Part shown: piece by piece, positions 26,409 through 34,479 of the stretch
How the letters are laid out: each line of letters begins with the position of its first letter
Numbering within the stretch: the first letter of the stretch is position 1
NCBI GenBank assembly: GCA_002733575.1
Contig: NVWB01000176.1
Coordinates: 1 to 34,479, forward strand
DNA: 34,479 nucleotides
Reading direction: 5' to 3'
From: Blastopirellula sp.
GTDB taxonomy: Bacteria; Planctomycetota; Planctomycetia; Pirellulales; Pirellulaceae
Notes under the pieces: model-generated
The model's database searches: none
Seen by the model: the letters and a program-made list of their open reading frames with translations, nothing else
Told to the model about the DNA's origin: nothing
Translations under genes and position numbers: made by a program

Positions 26409-26777
26409 TCAAGCGTAAGGGCATTTTTTCACAAACGGAACTGCCGCTGCTTTGGCCGCACTCATGGCTCCTGCCGCCGGACCACCACCCATTTCGCCAA
26501 TCATCACGGTAGGAAAGCCAAGAACAATTGAGCCACCGTGCGCGGTCATGTCTCCCAAGCGAGCAGCAGGCATAAAGCCGATGAAGACGCCGGTTGAACC
26601 TTTCACGATAAGATCAGGGGGCCCGGCACAGACACACATGTCAGTAACACGGGCTGCTGGCATAAAGCCGATCAGCACTGTTGGGCAACCCATCGCAATG
26701 GGCCCGCCAACATGTGGCACCACTCCGGTGACCATGGGGCAAACGTGCATGTCAGAAATTCGTGCAGCAGGAGGCAT
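26409..26777 (-). CDS. PAAR-repeat protein, T6SS spike tip
   Basis: A 122-residue protein that should form the sharp zinc-binding cone on the VgrG spike. It starts PPAARISDMHVCP and repeats the signature at PAARVTDMCVC and PAARLGDMTAHGG. His11, Cys13, His22 and later His/Cys residues are candidate zinc ligands. Gly-rich strands (GGPIAMGCPTVLIGFM) between the motifs fit the PAAR beta-roll. There is no C-terminal toxin extension, only ~25 residues after the fold (AAGAMSAAKAAAVPFVKKCPYA), so cargo must be carried by VgrG or the adaptor. The gene starts 29 bases after the vgrG stop, with aggaa close before the ATG. Confidence 0.9.
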   Translation of the reverse strand: MPPAARISDMHVCPMVTGVVPHVGGPIAMGCPTVLIGFMPAARVTDMCVCAGPPDLIVKGSTGVFIGFMPAARLGDMTAHGGSIVLGFPTVMIGEMGGGPAAGAMSAAKAAAVPFVKKCPYA

Positions 26778-26806
26778 GATGTTTCCTGGTGTAAATTAAA
26801 CAGTGA

Positions 26807-29152
26807 CTAGGAGTCTGGTAGTGATTTAAAACCGGTTTCTTCTTTATGGGCCATCAGCGGTGTCGATGGTTTCGCTTCGACAACTTCATCAGCAGGCAAG
26901 TCTGGAGTCAGTGGTGATTCGACTTGGACTCCGCTACCGGACTGTGCTGCTCCACCTGAGTTAATATTGACCAGTATGCCTTGGATAGAAATACCTGCGG
27001 GGCCTATATTAATAAAGTTGCCACCCACTTTGAGCGAAATATCGAGGGCCGATTCCAAGACCAACTTCATGCCAGATTTGAGGTGGATTTCCATGCCAGC
27101 TTCAAAAGCTATTTTCGACGCGGCTTTGGTATGAATATCTTTTCCACTATCAAAACTTAGGTTTCCACCAGTTTTAGTCGCAGAGACACCAGAGACGGTT
27201 AAATGTGATGATCCGACATCGCTTTTGGAGTCACCAGCGATTGTCAGTGATTGTGAACCATCAATTTTTGTTTTCGAGTCACCTTCGATGGCCATATCGA
27301 CACCAGGCTGACCCACACTGACTGCGATACTTTTCTCGACAACCAAGGCCAAGTTCCCACCCGCTTCGGCTTCTCCGTTGCCGATCATGATGGACTGATT
27401 GCCTTCGATATGCTCTTGTTGATTCCTTTTTACATTGATGTCTTTATCTTGGTAGATCATCTCATGTTGAGAGCCACCTTTGTCGCCATCTTTTTCCCAG
27501 CCTATAATTTGCGAACGGTTGCCATAGATACGGGTCGTCGAGTTGCTTCGTACTCGTACATCCATATCTTTTTGCGCGTGCATGAATAGCAATTCCTGAT
27601 CGGCCTTATCGTCGAACATCAGTTCGTTGAAGCCTTTGCCGTCAGGTGTGCTATTGGTTTTGAAATAGGTACGCGCTTTTTCGTCTGGTAGCTTGTAATG
27701 GGGTTCCTGAGTTTTATTGTAGACACTGCCGACAATCAGTGGCCGATCTGGATCTCCATTGAGAAATTCGACCACCACCTCTTGTCCTACACGGGGAATC
27801 GACATGAACCCCCATTTTTTTCCGGCACTATTATGTGCCACACGGATCCAGCAGGAAATTTGGTCTTCTGGCTTGGTGCGGCTTTTATTTTCTGGGCGTG
27901 CCCAGTGAAAGAGTACTTTGACGCGACCATGTTCATCGCATTCAATTTCTTCGTCTCCCTCTCCAACCACCGTAGCTGTTTGGGCGCCATAGACCATTGG
28001 CTTGGGAGTCACACGGGCAGGACGATATTCAACTCCTTGAGGAATACACTGAAAACTATTGGAGTACCCAGGTGTTAATCCGGAACCGCTAATGTACCCG
28101 GCGTTTGATCCGGTGTGTTGAACTGATGTGATAATGAATTTTTTTCCGTGATCTTCTACCACTTTATCTGGCGAGTGCAGTTCGAAGAGCCCGCCTGCCA
28201 AAAATTCGGTACGTACACCGGCCCCTTTAATTTGATCAAAGTCGGTTTCTTCCTCCCCTATCCGTACATCAGCGATTGCATCTCCTTGTTTTTTATCGTT
28301 GGCGCCAGCTTTTGAGTCTAAATACAAACCAGGGTAATCGTACAGCTCGTATTTTTTAAAAGTGGAGCTTAAAGGGTTGCTGATCTGAGTATCAGTCGGT
28401 GTTTCAAGGCTTTGATACGGATTCAGAAAGTTGAAATCGGTATGAGACCAGGCCCCTGAAACAAACTCGTAGCGATGTTTCCAATCGGTGATATCATCGT
28501 CTACGCCTGAAACCGAAGTGATTGGCTTGAAGGACATTTTTTTCTGGGCAAGGTCATACGCGCTTTGTAAATCATCCGTGATAATAAGTTCATCGCTATT
28601 GGTGCCTATTTTGGTCGATCCTTCTGGCTCTTGATTGAAGAAATAGCAGATGCCAGCTTGTTCCATTAAGCGAGAAATGAAATTGAAGTCGGTTTCACGA
28701 TATTGAACACAGTATTCTAATTTGGGGTAGTTGCCCGATAGCTTGAATTGGTGTTTTGCGATATTTTTTATCGGTTCACTCTTAAAAACCGCTTCGATAA
28801 TTTCAGGGATCGACTGATCTTCAAAAATACGACAGTCTGAAGTCTGAGTTAAAAACCACAGCCAAGGGACCATCTCAACGCGAAAAAGTGCATTTGATGC
28901 TGCTGAGTAATCACGCGAAAATCGATTGATATAGCCTTTGATTAATCGATTTTTTTCATCTCCTAAGCTTAACCGCAAGATCGCAGGCTTGTAGATTAAT
29001 TGCTCTGGCTTGGGGATCTCGGCAGACTCAAGTTCTAACTCAAAAGAAAATAGCTGAGAGATTTCTTCATGCCCTGTGAAGCTACGCAATAAAAGCTTAT
29101 CACCCTGCGGTTCAACAAGTTCAAAAAAACGTTTTTCCTGGCTCTTGCTCAT
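26807..29152 (-). CDS. vgrG: VgrG spike protein of a type VI secretion system
   Basis: A 781-residue protein forming the trimeric spike of T6SS. Residues 1-370 match the gp27-like base (RFFELVEPQGDKLLLRSFTGHEEISQLFSF, then YRETDFNFISRLMEQAGICYFF). The gp5 OB-fold follows at ~390-480 (CDEHGRVKVLFHW, SCWIRVAH, WGFMSIPRVGQEVVVEFLNGDPDRPLIVGSVYN). After a linker (GFNELMFDDK), residues ~540-735 form the needle, a series of short Gly/Ile/Ser repeats such as IEGNQSIMIGNGE and KIDGSQSLTIAGDS. The last ~45 residues are a Pro/Glu-rich tail that might dock cargo; no enzymatic domain is fused. It heads the tight operon vgrG-PAAR-DUF4123-accessory-effector-immunity. A 172-base spacer separates it from hcp. 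Confidence 0.95.
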   Translation of the reverse strand: MSKSQEKRFFELVEPQGDKLLLRSFTGHEEISQLFSFELELESAEIPKPEQLIYKPAILRLSLGDEKNRLIKGYINRFSRDYSAASNALFRVEMVPWLWFLTQTSDCRIFEDQSIPEIIEAVFKSEPIKNIAKHQFKLSGNYPKLEYCVQYRETDFNFISRLMEQAGICYFFNQEPEGSTKIGTNSDELIITDDLQSAYDLAQKKMSFKPITSVSGVDDDITDWKHRYEFVSGAWSHTDFNFLNPYQSLETPTDTQISNPLSSTFKKYELYDYPGLYLDSKAGANDKKQGDAIADVRIGEEETDFDQIKGAGVRTEFLAGGLFELHSPDKVVEDHGKKFIITSVQHTGSNAGYISGSGLTPGYSNSFQCIPQGVEYRPARVTPKPMVYGAQTATVVGEGDEEIECDEHGRVKVLFHWARPENKSRTKPEDQISCWIRVAHNSAGKKWGFMSIPRVGQEVVVEFLNGDPDRPLIVGSVYNKTQEPHYKLPDEKARTYFKTNSTPDGKGFNELMFDDKADQELLFMHAQKDMDVRVRSNSTTRIYGNRSQIIGWEKDGDKGGSQHEMIYQDKDINVKRNQQEHIEGNQSIMIGNGEAEAGGNLALVVEKSIAVSVGQPGVDMAIEGDSKTKIDGSQSLTIAGDSKSDVGSSHLTVSGVSATKTGGNLSFDSGKDIHTKAASKIAFEAGMEIHLKSGMKLVLESALDISLKVGGNFINIGPAGISIQGILVNINSGGAAQSGSGVQVESPLTPDLPADEVVEAKPSTPLMAHKEETGFKSLPDS

Positions 29153-29324
29153 AGATTTTCTACATATTCAGGACTGATAAACAATCGATTTAAGATGTAT
29201 TAACTGTCGAACGGGACATTTTAATAATTCGTGTGTAATCATGGAATACCTAGTGCGAGATGAGTAAGCTCTCTTGGTTCAATGAACCTACTTTTGGTTG
29301 TACGTTTTCAAATCCCATCTTCCT

Positions 29325-29828
29325 TCAATGCCCATGTGCCTTCAAATCACAGGTCGCCTCAATGCACCCATCTGGGTCTCCATTATCGTCGATTTTTGTA
29401 TAAATCACATTGATTTCTGTGAAGTTTAAACCGAATCTTTCTGTCGTGAAGGAGCCGCTATTCAAATCATCCGTGGCTAAGACTTCATAGAAGGTAATAT
29501 GCACATCTTTAAGTATATATTCCATGAGGAGACCGGGGGAATCTCCTTTATTCATTCGAGTTAGCTCAATATGAACTTCCGAGAAAGTTTTACCGTTTGA
29601 GCAATGTTGCACGATCTTAGGGCTGGCCTGATCGATCGAACGCTCTATTTTAAAATCAGAATGGTCGGCATGATCTCTCCGTTGTGCACTCCCCGAGGGT
29701 TGAGGGCTGTTGATAGCGTGTGAAACCGAAGTGCATTGTAGCCAATCGATGTGGTGTATTTCTTTGCTTCCCCCCTTGAGGTCATTGCTCTTCTTTTTTT
29801 TATCGCCAAATAGAAGATAAATATTCAT
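29325..29828 (-). CDS. hcp: Hcp tube protein of type VI secretion (first copy)
   Basis: A 167-residue Hcp-family protein forming hexameric rings of the secretion tube. Family features are the N-terminal strand MNIYLLFGD, a basic loop around SGSAQRRDHADH, DFKIERSIDQASPKIVQHCSNGKTFSEVHIEL (the usual D/I-x-K/R, D-x-x-S-P-K-L layout), and C-terminal strands ending in VIYTKID. It has a Lys-rich insertion after the first strand (KKKKSNDLKGG) that the second Hcp lacks. Overall identity to the neighbour is modest, yet the upstream region is closely conserved. The ATG at 29828 lacks a strong Shine-Dalgarno sequence. It may be a specialised tube protein that carries a different cargo. Confidence 0.88.
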   Translation of the reverse strand: MNIYLLFGDKKKKSNDLKGGSKEIHHIDWLQCTSVSHAINSPQPSGSAQRRDHADHSDFKIERSIDQASPKIVQHCSNGKTFSEVHIELTRMNKGDSPGLLMEYILKDVHITFYEVLATDDLNSGSFTTERFGLNFTEINVIYTKIDDNGDPDGCIEATCDLKAHGH

Positions 29829-29841
29829 TGGTACTTCAACT

Positions 29842-29910
29842 CTTATTAAAACGAACCCTGGAAATATTTCAATATTACTGAAGTGATTGTTTCAGTCTTT
29901 TCTGTTCAGT
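29842..29910 (-). promoter_or_regulatory. Conserved hcp upstream block, first copy
   Basis: Plus-strand elements are gaaccct (29853-29859), tatttcaat (29865-29873), tgtttcagt (29888-29896) and tgttcagt (29903-29910). Read toward the gene, TTGAAA (29867-29872) is 44 bases from the ATG and could be a -35 element; no convincing -10 is seen. The same elements recur with the same spacing before the other hcp gene. Confidence 0.65.
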
Positions 29911-30111
29911 TGCAATCGTAATTTTGAAATTGATGTCTGTATGCCAATTCCAATGAATGGTTGATAAATAAAAAGCGTGGATTCAAAATTGGAAAGACAA
30001 TTACTCAACTGCAAGTAGAAGACGGAAAGGGTTGGAGGAATGAACAATCATTCCATCCAACCACTCTCTGTTTGCCCTGATTTACTGAAGCGGAGTAAAG
30101 ACTTTTACAGC

Positions 30112-30143
30112 AGCGAAATGAGAGACTCAAGTCCCTCTTCGCT
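30112..30143 (-). terminator. Long hairpin just downstream of the second hcp gene
   Basis: On the minus strand, agcgaa pairs with ttcgct. Inside these, gagggac pairs with gtctctc (one wobble) around a TTGA loop, with a 2-base bulge on one side. It starts 9 bases after the hcp stop. A strong U run is missing, so it may stabilise the mRNA 3' end or terminate weakly. Confidence 0.5.
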
Positions 30144-30151
30144 TATATTAG

Positions 30152-30637
30152 TTATGAACTTTTTGATACTCCCGCCGGCACATCCCATCCCCCAACAACA
30201 TCACCTTGAGGAGCAAAAGTCTCCTTGTCAAATTTAGTATATGTCCAAACGATTGTACCGAGTGAAAAAGTAATATCTTCTGTTGGGTCTCCAGCGACCC
30301 CATCAGAGAATGAGACGCTGGTAATCTGGACGGCTGTCAATTTAAATACGAGGTAAGGTTTTTTCTTTCCCATTGTTTGACACAAATGAATAGTTACTTC
30401 AGGAATTGGTTCTCCTAAGAGCACTTTCTCCATGAGTTTCGGAGTTGATGCATCCGTTTTTTTATTAATTTCAATATCACTACAAACTGGGGTGGAACGC
30501 GATCGTTGGGCGCCAGATGCACCCTCAGGGATTTCATTCTTCACTAATTGTGAAATGGAATTTAACTCAACCCATCCCTCGTGATCTGTGTCCTCGCATT
30601 CCCCTTCGATATCGCCAAATTTAATGTAAGCAGCCAT
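30152..30637 (-). CDS. hcp: Hcp tube protein of type VI secretion (second copy)
   Basis: A 161-residue Hcp-family protein. The sequence shows the expected order: AAYIKFGDIEGE, a loop with GAQRSRSTPVCSDIEI, then KKTDASTPKLMEKVLLGEPIPEVTIHL (the Hcp D-x-x-S/T-P-K-L and V-x-I layout), and closing strands TFSLGTIVWTYTKF. Compared with the other copy it has no Lys-rich insertion and looks closer to the canonical tube protein. A weak aaaggg lies 10 bases before the ATG. It has its own conserved upstream block and a 3' hairpin, so it is probably transcribed as a short abundant message, as expected for a tube subunit needed in many copies. Confidence 0.9.
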   Translation of the reverse strand: MAAYIKFGDIEGECEDTDHEGWVELNSISQLVKNEIPEGASGAQRSRSTPVCSDIEINKKTDASTPKLMEKVLLGEPIPEVTIHLCQTMGKKKPYLVFKLTAVQITSVSFSDGVAGDPTEDITFSLGTIVWTYTKFDKETFAPQGDVVGGWDVPAGVSKSS

Positions 30638-30652
30638 GATAGTTTAACCCTT

Positions 30653-30721
30653 TGTAAAATGAACCCTAAAAAATTGTTTCAATGTGACTAAAGCGTTTGT
30701 TTCAGTCGCATGTGTTTCAGT
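30653..30721 (-). promoter_or_regulatory. Conserved hcp upstream block, second copy
   Basis: gaaccct (30661-30667), tgtttcaat (30675-30683), tgtttcagt (30698-30706) and tgtttcagt (30713-30721) are spaced 23 and 15 bases apart, exactly as before the other hcp gene. TTGAAA (30677-30682, minus strand) is 45 bases from the ATG. An inverted tgaaaca at 30738-30744 lies just beyond, forming a tgtttca/tgaaaca pair that may be a regulator site. Confidence 0.65.
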
Positions 30722-30884
30722 TACTATAGTTCTCTGATGAAACAGAAAATCGTTGCGTCTTTTCCCTGATTTAATTTGTTTTTTATTGAAAAGTCACGTT
30801 TGCCCAGCAGTTGAACTCCCCCAAGAGCAGATCAGTATAAAGACTTTGAAACCAGTTTGCACCTATATTCTGGTGTTTTTGTGT

Positions 30885-33800
30885 TTAATTTTGGGGGATA
30901 TTTAGCTCGACATCGACCAGTGGTACGCCTTGGGTTAATTCTGTCTTGCTCCAGATATTTAATACTGGGCTACTCCCTTTCAACGCTACTTCACTTTTAA
31001 AATAGAAGCGATGATCGACTTGGGTGATTATTTTCGGGTCTCGTAGATCGTATCGATAGGTACGCTCAATCCTGATGGGTTTTACCTGGTTTGATTTAAA
31101 TTCAAGATGGTGCGGCGATACGGACTTACTATTCGCTGTTGGGCGAACTTCGACTGAAATTAGATAGGCTGCATCTGAATTGTTGGTCTCTCCCCCTGAA
31201 CTCTCCAGAATAAGATCTCCGGCCTTAAAAATGGGTTTTCCAGAGGCATTGTTCAGGGGTGAGTTAATTTTTCCACTCTCGTCTAACGGAAATGTTTTTA
31301 GTGGTGGAAGTTCTTTATCCATTGCGATGTAAAGTTCGACCTTGGCTTCTCTAGCGTTGGCGGGCCAATCCGGAAGAGTGAGCAGAAATCGAGGGTATTG
31401 TTTGTGATTCTCAAAGTTTAAATCGGTAACAATATAGGGATCAGGCAATTTACGACCTCCCTCGATAGCGAAAATCTCTGCCCAGATATGATAGGGCTTA
31501 TAACTAAAACTGGTATTGTCGTTGTTGCGAATTCGTACCGGAATTTGCAGAAGACCTCCTTGATTCTTGGGAGCATTGAAGTAGATAAACTCTGCGTGAT
31601 ACTCTTCCGTCTTACGGTTGATCGAAGAGTCTTTCACGACCTCCACTTTTTCAGATAGAAATGCCAACAGTTTTCGTTGGGTGTCGTAGGCTAAACGTAA
31701 AGACTCACCCCCTGCTAACTCTACCGGCAGACTTGCATCTTCGGGAAGCTGATGGGTTTTAACAATAAATTCGGTGCGGCTGTTTACTTTCTGCTTGGCA
31801 GTCCAGGTATCATTAAATTTATTCTCCCCGCCCTGTTTTCCGTCTTTTTGAGTCACAGTGAAGTGTTCGTTGGTAGTGACGAGCGCCTTGATGTTTTCGA
31901 CTAGTGCAATCCTCTGTTTCACATTGAAAAATTGCCCCCGTCCTTCCCCTGCTAACCAGCCAAGCTCTTCTACCGTATTGACTTCTGGTCGCTCGTCAAC
32001 AGGCAGTTTTTTCGAATTAGGCAGTTGAAATCCTGCAATATGAAGCTTCACATCAGTTTTATCCATTTTCAGGGTTGTTTGTAGCTTCAATGCGGTGCTA
32101 TTTCCATAGCCATCGAGTGTTCTAATTTGAGTGTTGACGCCATCGGTGATGGCAACAATGTGCGAGTTATTGCCCGGAGTTATTTGATTAAGGGCTTGGC
32201 GAATGGATTCATAAAGCGGCGTAATTCCATGTCCATTTAGCTTTTTGATTTTACTAACAAATGCTTCAACATCGGTTTGCAGGGGAGTTTTCGCTTGCCC
32301 TTCGGGAACCAAAGTGGTCCAGGATTTTGAAACTAAAAATTCTACGTCATTGTTAGGATTCACATCTTCTGGCACATTATAACCATCGACAGGTTCTATA
32401 TCCTCAATACTATTTCCAACATGAATTCGATGCCCAAACGCGACTACTTGAACACGAAAGTTTGATTTTGCTGAGAGAGAACGGAGTACATCGATTAAGG
32501 CAATTTTGGCATCTGCCATTCGGTCTCCTTTCTCTGGTTTATTGGGATCGGGGGCCATTGAACTAGAGCAATCAAGTATGAAGATCACATCTCCTTTTCC
32601 AAGATCATCTGCAAGGACTTCAATTGTTGGCACAACCGGTGATGGTAAATTGATTGTATAGGTACGTGTCGGGATGTCTTTCAGGCTGTTGTTGATAATC
32701 GTAACTGGAGATTTCTTAACATGGCCACGATATCGAGTTCTCACGAATAAATCGCCAGAACTTTTATGATTGTCAGCTTGAAAGCGTTGGACGAATTGAG
32801 GCAGAGTGGCTGAGCCGGGAGGAGCGGATCGATAGTCTTTTACTGGAACAGCGTGACAGTTGTTTTCAAGCCCCAGTGTTTCCTCTTGATCAATCAGTTC
32901 ATCATTGAAAGTCACAAGTTCAACCGCCGAGATACCCTCGGGTATCTGGTCATTGAATTGTAAAAGAGTTTTTTGCTCGATAAGTTCAGAGCTATCATCG
33001 ATGACGAGTTTTTCTGGTCTCAAGTTCAGGCACCAACTGCTGCTGAGTATTGCCAGGACTTGGTCTTGAAAACTTTCGTACTCAGGGAGCGGTGCTCTCT
33101 GCCTATCGGGCTTCGCTTTTGCTAAATAACTGGCCACCAGGCGTTTAAAATATGAGTCTGTGGAAGGGCTATTATCTATTGGTCCCCAGAAATCATTCAG
33201 GCTTCGTTTTGCTTGCCATAACATTCTTTGTTTGTGAAGTGCTTCATACGCATAAATTGGGGCCGTTTTTCGCTCTTCGATATTTGATCTAAACTTTGTT
33301 ATTGTTGAGGTTCGTAGTAGCGAGAGATGCCCTGAGCGTAACGCTTGGCTTGCTCTGACGGCTCTTTGAAAGTGGTTTAAGTCCTCGTTCCCGTTCGGGG
33401 TGGTGTTTAGGTCTGTGAGTTCTTGATAAGAACGGTCGATTGTGTTCCTTGTGCCTAAAAACAGTTCATTTAAGCTATTTAAATCAGAAGTGTCGGGTTG
33501 TTGGTTCAAGTGATAAAATTCGTCTTCCATTCCATCTTCTCCTGGGGAGAACAATTCCCACGGAGATTTTTTAAAGAGCGAGAGCGCGTTGAGGAGTACG
33601 TTCTGTGTCTTGTCTTCAAGATCTTCGACCTCTTCTGGGGATGCTTCAGTCACATTGTCGTTTGCGATTCCTTGGTGAAGGATTTCCCATAAGCCTGTAT
33701 AATTGCGTGGTTCACGGCCCGCGTTCAGCTTGCCAACTGTTCCAGTGCGTAAGAGGTTCATGGTTTCGAGTAGTCTTGCGTTATCAAACGCAGCAGACCC

Positions 33801-34479
33801 TTCAACAATGGCACCCGCCTTTTCATCCCACACTCGCACTAAGTTGTTGAAGTGTTGATCTATATCAGACAACAACCCATCATCGGGAGCATCGGCCTTG
33901 TCGGGGTTTTCAAGGCTCAAGTCGTTATCAAGTTGATTTACTAATTTTGCTAACTGCAAGCAATCTTCTAGTAACTCTTCCTGTTTCGTTGCAGTAAAGG
34001 GATGATGGGCAACCCACTGCGTCAGCCCAGGCAGCGATTGTCGCAAGACATCTCGATATCGAAATGCTTTCTCTAGTTTCTGCGTACGCTCTTGGATGGT
34101 TGTATAATCGCCACTCGGCAATTTTAGCAATTGTGAGAGAGGTGTTTTCGCAGCTGAAAAATGCGCCGCGAAGAGATAGTCTTCCGCCAGTCGACGATTA
34201 TTGTCGGCCTTGTCAATCTGTGTTTCTATCCAGGGCCCAATACGCGAATCACGGGGAAGACAGATTTCTTCTACTTTTACACGAGAACGAATCGCTTGAG
34301 CCACGAGTGCTGGCAGTGGAGAATCCTCGTTCTCTGGATTGAGAGATAATTCATCCCTGGCTCTCTGATAAAAACGAAGAAGCCGCCGCAGAAACTCGAC
34401 TTCCACTGGTTCAAAACCTTGCTCCAATCGAGCTTGTGGAAGATCGTTGGCCGAGTCGAGGTGGTCCAATACCACTACT
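30885..34479 (-). CDS. Giant von Willebrand factor A domain protein (partial, N-terminus missing)
   Basis: The frame is open to the right edge, so ~1196 residues are the C-terminal part of a longer protein; the GTG at 34475 is only the first possible start inside the window. Residue numbers count from there. Residues 1-580 are mainly helical and charged, without recognised motifs. The vWA domain begins at ~625 (GDVIFILDCSSSM); its metal site is complete: D635-x-S-x-S, T752 in GHGITPLYE, and D778 in AITDGVN. vWA domains mediate metal-dependent protein binding. The last ~280 residues are beta-rich, with repeated Ig-like strands. No membrane segment is visible. P. aeruginosa PpkA combines a kinase with a vWA domain in T6SS control, so a role with the hcp genes downstream is possible, but the missing N-terminus would decide. 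Confidence 0.75.
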   Translation of the reverse strand, partial: VVVLDHLDSANDLPQARLEQGFEPVEVEFLRRLLRFYQRARDELSLNPENEDSPLPALVAQAIRSRVKVEEICLPRDSRIGPWIETQIDKADNNRRLAEDYLFAAHFSAAKTPLSQLLKLPSGDYTTIQERTQKLEKAFRYRDVLRQSLPGLTQWVAHHPFTATKQEELLEDCLQLAKLVNQLDNDLSLENPDKADAPDDGLLSDIDQHFNNLVRVWDEKAGAIVEGSAAFDNARLLETMNLLRTGTVGKLNAGREPRNYTGLWEILHQGIANDNVTEASPEEVEDLEDKTQNVLLNALSLFKKSPWELFSPGEDGMEDEFYHLNQQPDTSDLNSLNELFLGTRNTIDRSYQELTDLNTTPNGNEDLNHFQRAVRASQALRSGHLSLLRTSTITKFRSNIEERKTAPIYAYEALHKQRMLWQAKRSLNDFWGPIDNSPSTDSYFKRLVASYLAKAKPDRQRAPLPEYESFQDQVLAILSSSWCLNLRPEKLVIDDSSELIEQKTLLQFNDQIPEGISAVELVTFNDELIDQEETLGLENNCHAVPVKDYRSAPPGSATLPQFVQRFQADNHKSSGDLFVRTRYRGHVKKSPVTIINNSLKDIPTRTYTINLPSPVVPTIEVLADDLGKGDVIFILDCSSSMAPDPNKPEKGDRMADAKIALIDVLRSLSAKSNFRVQVVAFGHRIHVGNSIEDIEPVDGYNVPEDVNPNNDVEFLVSKSWTTLVPEGQAKTPLQTDVEAFVSKIKKLNGHGITPLYESIRQALNQITPGNNSHIVAITDGVNTQIRTLDGYGNSTALKLQTTLKMDKTDVKLHIAGFQLPNSKKLPVDERPEVNTVEELGWLAGEGRGQFFNVKQRIALVENIKALVTTNEHFTVTQKDGKQGGENKFNDTWTAKQKVNSRTEFIVKTHQLPEDASLPVELAGGESLRLAYDTQRKLLAFLSEKVEVVKDSSINRKTEEYHAEFIYFNAPKNQGGLLQIPVRIRNNDNTSFSYKPYHIWAEIFAIEGGRKLPDPYIVTDLNFENHKQYPRFLLTLPDWPANAREAKVELYIAMDKELPPLKTFPLDESGKINSPLNNASGKPIFKAGDLILESSGGETNNSDAAYLISVEVRPTANSKSVSPHHLEFKSNQVKPIRIERTYRYDLRDPKIITQVDHRFYFKSEVALKGSSPVLNIWSKTELTQGVPLVDVELNIPQN

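Larger units (their letters stand above)
29829..30151. other. Intergenic region between the two hcp genes
   Basis: This 323-base region holds the hcp upstream block (29842-29910, listed separately) at its left end and a long hairpin (30112-30143) near the stop of the other hcp gene. The open frame at 30040-30237 runs into that gene on the opposite strand and has no protein-like features, so it is not called. Confidence 0.6.

Noticed and set aside
26452..26799. Plus-strand open frame of 115 codons opposite the PAAR gene
   Set aside because: It arises from the Gly/Pro/Ala-rich PAAR repeats on the other strand.
27698..28078. Plus-strand open frame of 126 codons inside vgrG
   Set aside because: It is antisense to a clearly coding VgrG core domain and has no independent support.

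Overview
The window most likely comes from a member of the Planctomycetota. The clearest sign is a giant surface-type protein with the planctomycete LEPR-XLL motif near its N-terminus. Others are a Ser/Thr kinase fused to a very large WD40 region, an FHA protein, and a small secreted protein whose C-terminus I associate with planctomycete conserved hypotheticals. I saw no tRNA, rRNA, CRISPR array or insertion sequence.

Left part (1-5400), housekeeping and small genes: the 3' part of accC (biotin carboxylase), a PPi-type phosphofructokinase with a strong terminator, an unknown protein on the minus strand, a 600-base spacer with a dispersed-repeat-like segment, tpx (thiol peroxidase) and a secreted hypothetical protein. 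Tpx and the secreted protein converge on a shared terminator hairpin.

Centre (5893-21337): a 3248-residue LEPR-XLL protein made of two different families of beta-rich tandem repeats, ending in a predicted membrane anchor and a basic tail. It is followed by an 1831-residue membrane Ser/Thr kinase. The kinase N-terminus carries a zinc ribbon and twelve copies of a Thr-hydrophobic-x-hydrophobic motif. Its C-terminus is a WD40 region. The next gene on the same strand encodes an FHA (phosphothreonine-binding) protein.

Right part (22879-34475, all minus strand), a type VI secretion (T6SS) payload island. In transcription order it runs: a partial giant von Willebrand A protein, hcp, hcp, vgrG, PAAR, DUF4123 adaptor, a small acidic accessory protein, a putative zinc-peptidase effector and a candidate immunity protein. 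vgrG to immunity have gaps of only 21-60 bases and look like one operon. The two hcp genes share a conserved upstream block with identical motif spacing. Sheath, baseplate, membrane-complex and ClpV genes are not in the window.

The most interesting reading is that the kinase and FHA pair is a planctomycete counterpart of the threonine-phosphorylation pathway that controls T6SS firing elsewhere (PpkA/Fha). In this reading the kinase's phospho-Thr motif array would dock the FHA protein. That protein's C-terminal domain may itself resemble the DUF4123 adaptors that load VgrG. This is inference from gene content and motifs, because planctomycetes carry many WD40 kinases unrelated to T6SS.
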